Position numbers and translations under genes: made by a program. DNA of 64,000 bases, from positions 23,226,501 to 23,290,500 of the forward strand of contig NC_079886.1 of the NCBI RefSeq assembly GCF_029227915.1. The letters are read 5' to 3'. This DNA comes from Hydractinia symbiolongicarpus. Lineage: Eukaryota > Cnidaria > Hydrozoa > Anthoathecata > Hydractiniidae. Below are positions 57,301-64,000 of this stretch, in pieces. The notes beneath the pieces were generated by a model. The model searched no databases and was not told the DNA's origin. It saw nothing but the letters and a program-made list of their open reading frames with translations. Numbering within the stretch: position 1 is the stretch's first letter; each line of letters opens with the position of its first letter.

Positions 57301-58039
57301 TATGTAGATAAACAAAATTCCATGCAAAATGAATTTTTTGTCTCTTCAAATATTCATAGACAACTTTTCAAGCTCATTTATATGAAGCCTATACTCATTT
57401 TTTCAAAGAATGTATGCTTTCAAGCTTTCATAATCGATATAACAGGATTTTAATAAAAATCAGCAAAACCCACCCAATCCTAAGCTTTTTGATGTCTTAC
57501 AATCTTAAATCGATTTTTGAGTGCCCACTTGTGGCATACATTATAAACCTGAGTCGGTAGGTTGGGAAAACCCAGAAAAAATCTAAAATATTCCAGAAAT
57601 GTCATCAAAGATCTGAATGCAATCTTAACAGAATTTTTTTTTAAAATGCTATAGTATATAACCTATTATCTGTCACAGCCATCAGATTACTTCCTTTTAA
57701 TTTGCAATTAATTCGGAATGCATTTTAAAATACTCCATTTGTGTGTGTGAAATTACTAGTGAAAATGAAAAAATGCAGCTACCATTTTTGGCTCATTGAT
57801 GGATAGACAGATATGTAACAAATTCAAATTCTTAGGAATTATAATTTTGCAAATTTGACTAGGCAATTGTAACAAAATACTGCAGATGATGTTTAGATTT
57901 GCTTGTTTTTATGTGAATATTGTCTGATAAGACAATGAACAAACTAGAAGTAATTTAGCGTATTTATTGTTGTGCTTTTTTAAATATATCTGTAAAGTGG
58001 AATTTGTTTTTAGTTAAAGTACATCTACAGATTGAAAAT

Positions 58040-61000
58040 ATGGAACCACAAGAAAATGTAGCACCTAAGGTACGAAAATGTAGCATCATGTTTTACAGAA
58101 ATTTAACATTTTGCAGAAATATTATAGTTTTGACAGAATTGAAAGAATTAAGTCCAGAAAAACTATTTAAAAGGAGCAAAATTAAAATTAAAATTTAATC
58201 AAACTGTGCATCATAAATGGGATAAAAAAACCACTATCCATGTTACAGTAATTAGTTGACATGATGACACTAAAAATTTTTAGTTGAAATAATCGCTTTT
58301 ACAGACAGTTACATTGAAAATTTACTAAACAATAGACAATAAAAATAATTTCAAAAGCGTAGACTTAACCATATTGTTAAAAACACATTATGCACAAATT
58401 TGACATATTTTGTAGAAATATTAAGTTTCATCAAATTTATTTTATTATCATATTTGATAAAAATTTAACACCAAGTTTAAATATATTAGTTTTTGACATA
58501 AAATTTTAGGTAGAAACTAGAGAAGACGAAGAACAAGGAAAAAAATTGTTTGAAACTATAGAGTTGTTATTAGCTGCTGGGTACTTTCGAGCAAGAATCA
58601 AAGGATTGTCTCCTTTTGATAAGGTATGCATTTATAACAATGTGTGTTATTTACATGTACAGTAAACCTTCAAAAATTGAAGGCACGTCAGAATTACAGT
58701 TAATGCCACAAGAAAGTTTTTTTTTATTGTTTGTAGGATTATTGATTTCTGTTTTCTGTTGTAAACACTTATTTTCTTATCACAGGCCTTACTGGGAGGA
58801 AATATGATGCCATATGTTTGTTTGTAATCTTTAAAATCCTCGTTTTTTCCAAAATTTTGCTAAAGTGGGAGTTGAAAATTGCCCAGTGAAAAGGGTCAAA
58901 ATAGACAAGTGGAATTAGCAAAAGCACAATTTAATTTGCTAGAACTTTTAATTTGTTTTAACTATTTAACATCGCATATCTGTTACAGGATTAGCTTTCT
59001 TTATAATAGGGTGGTGTTTTAAAAATAGGGGGTTCTGACCTCTCTGCCAACTATAGTATTTCTGTGGTCCTTTAATTACACAGTCCCAGAGATTCATAAA
59101 TAATATCAATTTGGCAGATGTGATACTTGTGTTGCTAAGCGTTTAGTATTAATAAAAAGGTAAAAACTAATTTCATATGTTAACAATGAATTAAATTTTT
59201 GGAACCACAACCAGAAAAGTTTAACGGAAATATACTTGATTTATTAACTAATTTCTAAAATACCTTCCAAGTGTGTGATCATTGCAATGCCTTAAAAGCT
59301 AGATTTTTGTTGCAAAGCATATATTTTTATAGTAAAACATTCATTCTGATATAATTATACATATGTTTTTAACATACATTGAGACACGAAATACACGTCT
59401 TTCCCTAAAATTAGGTAAATGGAAATTTCTTTCTTATAACAAATTTCAAGATTACCGAGGAACAGATAATTACTGTGGATTTCCCCCATGTGCTTTTGAC
59501 TAGTTATAATAAAAAAGAATGTCATTTTTTTTAAAGAATTTCAAAAAATCTTAGCGTGACACAAATCCTACTTTTTTATTAGCAGAAATAGTTTATAGGA
59601 CACAAGGGAACTCAGATGGATAAAGATGCTAGTTTAGATGTTGGGTGCTCCTGTTTGAGGTCCACAGGTTAAAATGCCCCTAGTCTTCAGTATTAAAAAA
59701 GTGCAATGTTTTTTAGGCCTGTTGAGATTTAAATGCTGGTTTTGTTGACATGTCAAAATAATCTTATTGTATTTTTCTTTACATTTGAGAAGTAAAACTT
59801 TTTTCGTTTATGTATTGATGATCTTTCTTTAGGTAGTTGGTGGTATGGTTTGGTGCATATCAACTTGTGACTTTGATGTTGATGTTGACCTTTTATTTCA
59901 AGAAAATTCAACGATTGGTCAAAAAATGTAACCGTAACTTAATAATTTTTTATGCTTCGTAAAATTGGAGCCTATTTTTAAATTAAAGTGTTAAGGAGTT
60001 TGCACACAGAGATATTTCAAATTTCAGATGTTTGAGTCAAATAGTTTTGTAAGATAGAGTATAGTTACCAACCAATTAGATATGTTCCAAAATTAGATCT
60101 GTTTCACATAGATGTTTAATACTGCTTTGTATTTTTTGTTATTTTAGTGCTTTAACAGAAAAGATTGTGGCTGTTTTGCCAAAAATGAAATGCCCACACC
60201 GCATTGAACCCCATCAAATTCAAGGACTTGATTTTATTCACATTTTTCCTGTCATACAAGTAAGATTTTGTACACATCATTTATATGTTTATCCAAGACA
60301 AAGTAACTGCGGTCATGTTACACAATTTTATATTCACATTATAAAATAATTGTCAATTTTGCCCTTTCTAACTTAACAAAACAAGCATTAGATTTTATGA
60401 ATTTTGTCTTGCATGACTATATTTACCATTGTCACTTGGATATATTCCAAAGGTAAAATGACAAAAAAAAATGTTAAAAAAAGAAACTTAATGATTAGAA
60501 CTGAAAAATTAACATAATTTATTTTTGTGACCTTTTTTGTTTGGAGGATATTTTTGATTGATTGGAAAAAAATATTTGGTAGGGGATCTTACCGAAATGA
60601 ATGTTAAGTGTTATAAGGGGGAAATAACATTTGATATTAATGTGAAGATTAAAGTACCAATCGAAGTCAAATAAATTTGTCTTATTTGCAGGATAGGAGG
60701 AGAGGTATGGGAAACCATACCTCTCCTTAATTCCTCTTATAATGCAATCCCCAGGGTTAATTAATTAGATTTTGAAGTTTATTTATTTTTTCCATACCTT
60801 ATTTGTACTAATTCCATGCAATTTGCATGTAACAGACTTAAAGTATAAACTTTAGTGCAAGGTCTTTATATTTTTTTTTTCTCTATTTCAAACAAATGCA
60901 AGTAGGATAAAATTTTTGTGCATATTCCTTTTGCATTTTAAAATATATTTTGCTGTGTTTTTTTTTGTCCATTTGCACAAAGTTTTTTAAATTTTATGCG

Positions 61001-63940
61001 AATTTGTGTTATGAGAATTACTGTAAAATTGATGTGTTTTTTTTTCAGTGGTTGGTTAAGAGAGCTATAGAGACTAGAGAAGAACTTGGAGATCAAATTC
61101 GAGCTTATTCAGTGTCACAATTTAAAAAGCATTATTCTCTGCCTGAGGATGATGAACATGATGCAAAACAGCACAAGTGCATTCAGGCTGTAAACACATT
61201 AAAGGTAAAAACATTATTAGTTTTTTAATAACCTAAAAACTGACTCTCTCTCTTTAATGATAGCTGTCGTCTGTCTGTCTCTGCGCAAAATAGTAACCGC
61301 AGTAGCGAGACACGCAAAATGCATAATAAAAAGGACGGAAGAACCCATGGATTTTATCCACGAGCTACCAACTAGTCTCTATAATAATAGCTGTTGTCTG
61401 TCTGTCCCTGCGCAAAATGATATCACAAGTAGCAAGACACACAAAATGAATATATAAAGGACTGGCACACCAGTGAATTTGTCCACAGGCCCTAGTTTGT
61501 ATATTAATAGCCATCGTCTGTCTGTACGTAAGAAAGAAAAGTCAAAGTCATGTCATGCAAATGTGACTTAGGATGGGTGAATTTCTGTAGAATTTCCACA
61601 TACTAACAGCATTATAAGACTGTATGTTATGTATATTGGTTTTCTATATAATAATAACTGTATTCTGTATGTCGTCTATGAGAAAAAAGTTGTGCCTTGA
61701 ACACACAAAATATCAAATGCAATATATTTTTGTCAGCTTTGATGCAATGGGCTAGTTTCTGTGGATTTTTTCATGAGCTAACAAATAATTTGTAAAATGT
61801 TTGTGTTATATCTTCAGGAATCGTATAAGCCTAAACGTATGTATAAAAAGCCAGCATCATTTGTCGATACTGACGAAGAGACTCAGGTACACAGTACTTT
61901 GCTTGAATATGGGCGGCGTTATGGTGCCAGTAAAGCGACAAAGTCTGACAAAGATTCAAGTGCCCAACAAAAAGCTGTATCTGCTGGTTTGATTAAAGTT
62001 GAAGAAACAGTGGATAATGAAAGTGAGGAAAAAAGAATAAAAGCATTAATGGAAGGCATGTCAGAGGCAGATATACAACAGGTTATTTTGCTCTCATTTG
62101 AAACAAGCTTGTTAGGATGAACACGTAAACAAACAAAAATGAAAGTTTAGGTAATAGGAAGCATTTTTACAACCATATTGATTTAAATATTAGATGTTGT
62201 CATCGAGAACTGTGGGATCTATAGTTGGCCTTCAATCTGATGCAATATCTGAAATAGCAATGGAATATGCAAAACGACAGGAGGCTTTACAACAAGAAAC
62301 AAGTGAATTGAAGGCTGGAAAAACTGGTGGAACACAAAACCATAAACGACAGGTTGCCATTATGGAGAAAGCCATTGAAGAAGAAAAAGCAAAACTGGAA
62401 GAGGTATATGCTGTATATTTCGTTATGAAACAGATCTTAATTGATTTTTTTGTTTTTATAAACGTCACCCTTATGCTGCTTTTTTTTGTTTTATTTGCAA
62501 GAAGTACATTGTTTCCGTGTTTTTGCATTTTAACATTTGAGAGTGACTGTGATGTACAATTTTAACCTTTTTTAAAGATTTCTAGAATAACATTTTGGAT
62601 TGAGGACACACTTGTTTCTCCACAATGTTACACAACTATTTGAGTAATTTACTGGCCAGGTTTATGATTTCTCATATGTCGTTTAGGAGAAGAAAGGACT
62701 TGATGAAATTGTTGAATCTTATCAGAGATCTAAAGATAATCTTAGTGAGGTAAGTGCACTTATGACCCAACACTTTTTGCAAGCAACTCATAGACAGATC
62801 TATTTTCATGAATGCATATTTTTCTCAGTCTGCCTTGACTTTGATTTTTGGCACAAACAGGAATTTCTATATTTCTAAACTATGAATTTCTTGTAAACTT
62901 ATCTCAGTTGAGATGTTAAGAATTTATCGTCAATTGGAAAAATACAACTGTAGTAATATCCTTCCACATTTTATTTTCGCAAAAGTCAATTTGTTTTAAA
63001 AAATTATACCTTAAAAATCTGTACAGAGCATAAATTTCTGAGTTGAGAAATAGCCTGACTGCAAATAACAAAAGAAACCAAAACATTTCTTCTTTTCTTT
63101 TGTTGGCTATTATTGGCTACCATTGAAACAAATTTTATGGGTATTTTCTGAAATGATGTTTTATTGGTCTCACCAGCTTCAGTTATATGCAGGTTTAATT
63201 AAAATACATAAAAATTATTTTGCGTGTGAGTTGCAAGGTAAAAACCATACCGTTTTTTTAGAAAACAGAATTTAAAGAGAAATTAAGTATAGAGAGTGAA
63301 AAATTAGTTGCTATGGAAACAGAAGAGTCAAAGAGGTATCTATATTTTAAAACCTGTATGTGTCTATGACACAAAACGAGACTGGTATTTTCAATTTAAC
63401 TAGCTTTTTATGAGATGCAGAAAAGTGTTTTTTTTTTTGTGAAGTTAGGGCTCTCATTGTTGCAAAAACTTGAGTGAGATAGTTGTTTTCATAGTGCGTT
63501 GTTCTTTTTTTTCATAGCATTCTATCAAGTCTTCGCTCCTTAGTTGCACTGAACGAAAGTTTAAAAAAACAGGAACAAGAATTTAAAGCTCATTGCAAGG
63601 TAAGAAGGTTCTTTGAACTAATTTGACGTGTTAACCGCCATCTTTAATCCCCCAAATGTTTTCTTCTCAAGCCTTTCTAAGTAATTTTATTTACTTAGGT
63701 GGAGCTGCAGGAAATCGAGGAAAAAATAAATGCTGTACAGCTGGATAATTCAGCAGAAAATAATGCTGAAGTGGTTCGTTTGTTTTAGTTTCTTTAAAAT
63801 TTTGATTATGCTGTTGTTATTCTTTCATTTTTTTTTATTTATTCATTTATTTAATATTTATTTTATAGGAGAGAATGAATTTGATAAATGAACAGTATGA
63901 TAATGATGCTGAAAAATTGAGAAAAATTCGACTTCTTTTG
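58040..63940 (+). CDS. CCDC93: Coiled-coil domain-containing protein 93, Commander (CCC) complex subunit, 5' part
   Basis: Twelve exons: 58040-58069, 58510-58623, 59833-59927, 60148-60259, 61049-61204, 61818-62081, 62194-62403, 62687-62749, 63262-63335, 63518-63599, 63699-63773, 63869-63940. The last ends at a GTATGG donor and the gene continues past the window. 449 codons are present against about 631 in human. An N-terminal NN-CH (NDC80-type calponin-homology) domain is recognisable by [60 protein letters not shown] and [25 protein letters not shown], a [12 protein letters not shown] stretch and coiled coil with [15 protein letters not shown] follow. CCDC93 pairs with CCDC22 and works with Retriever in recycling membrane proteins from endosomes. 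The start [10 protein letters not shown] is the first ATG of a short exon after a possible acceptor (CTACAG), so a 5' noncoding exon is likely. Confidence 0.95.
60698..60727. repeat. Perfect 13-bp hairpin with a GAAA tetraloop
   Basis: AGGAGAGGTATGG, loop GAAA, then the exact reverse complement. It lies in intron 4 of CCDC93. GNRA loops are stable in RNA, but no function is known. Confidence 0.7.
61255..61800. repeat. Degenerate ~125-bp tandem repeat filling CCDC93 intron 5
   Basis: Four units start with TAATAATAGCTGTCGTCTGT-like sequence near 61255, 61381, 61501 and 61647. The first two and the last also share CAAAAT, ACACACAAAAT and a GATTTTT(A/C)CA(C/T)GAGCTA-type end. Later units are more diverged. 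Confidence 0.65.
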
Positions 63941-64000
63941 GTATGGTTGATTCAAATGTCTTTAAAACATTTTCATAATATTTTATAATTTTTGTTTATT

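Larger units (their letters stand above)
52381..58039. other. Long interval without a recognised gene
   Basis: No exon of a known family was found on either strand. Contents noted: a short inverted-repeat unit at 53239-53298, a palindrome at 54298-54361, TTGTACAA-rich sequence at 54585-54650 and a CCCTGGGATCG repeat end near 54807. The remaining sequence is AT-rich and featureless by eye. CCDC93 5' noncoding exons could lie here. Confidence 0.4.

Overview
This is a window of animal nuclear DNA. It is AT-rich, its genes are split by GT–AG introns, and it is full of transposons. The gene set (ciliary SPAG6, the Commander subunit CCDC93, mitochondrial PDK, peroxisomal PECR, an Aplysia-type ADP-ribosyl cyclase) together with an intronless HEPN/NB-ARC/TPR receptor and repeat proteins I know from coral and hydroid genomes suggests a cnidarian, possibly a hydrozoan. 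The species assignment is inference. No CRISPR array, operon or rRNA is present.

Layout. 0-0.9 kb: first coding exon of PECR (minus), cut by the window edge. It is head-to-head with SPAG6 (plus, 1.2-11.4 kb, 13 exons, complete). 13.0-25.0 kb: complete 12-exon pyruvate dehydrogenase kinase (minus). Its introns hold a pogo-type DNA transposon with an intact transposase plus a divergent HIRAN-like gene, a MITE, and a 467-bp retroposed segment whose other copy lies just past the PDK stop codon. 25-29 kb: hairpins, a LINE 3' fragment, and a MITE that seems to derive from a relative of the two-gene pogo element. 29.3-33.1 kb: single-exon STAND/NLR-like gene (minus). 34.5-36.8 kb: decayed transposon-type protein gene. 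39.7-40.1 kb: a tRNA-derived SINE. 40.7-45.6 kb: nearly intact Ty3/gypsy LTR retrotransposon nested in an older decayed multi-gene element (40.6-47.2 kb) that includes a broken zinc-ribbon/HNH nuclease. 48.9-52.4 kb: complete eight-exon CD38/ADP-ribosyl cyclase-like gene (minus). 52.4-58.0 kb: no recognised gene, only small inverted repeats. 58.0-63.9 kb: 5' part (12 exons) of CCDC93 (plus), running off the window.

The host genes look like unrelated housekeeping neighbours. The accessory interest lies in three places: the two-gene pogo element and its derivative, the nested viral-like fossil, and the cyclase, which has an Aplysia-type cysteine set and a doubtful catalytic glutamate. Exon boundaries were read by eye from splice sites, reading phase and remembered family sequences. 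No alignment or database search was run.
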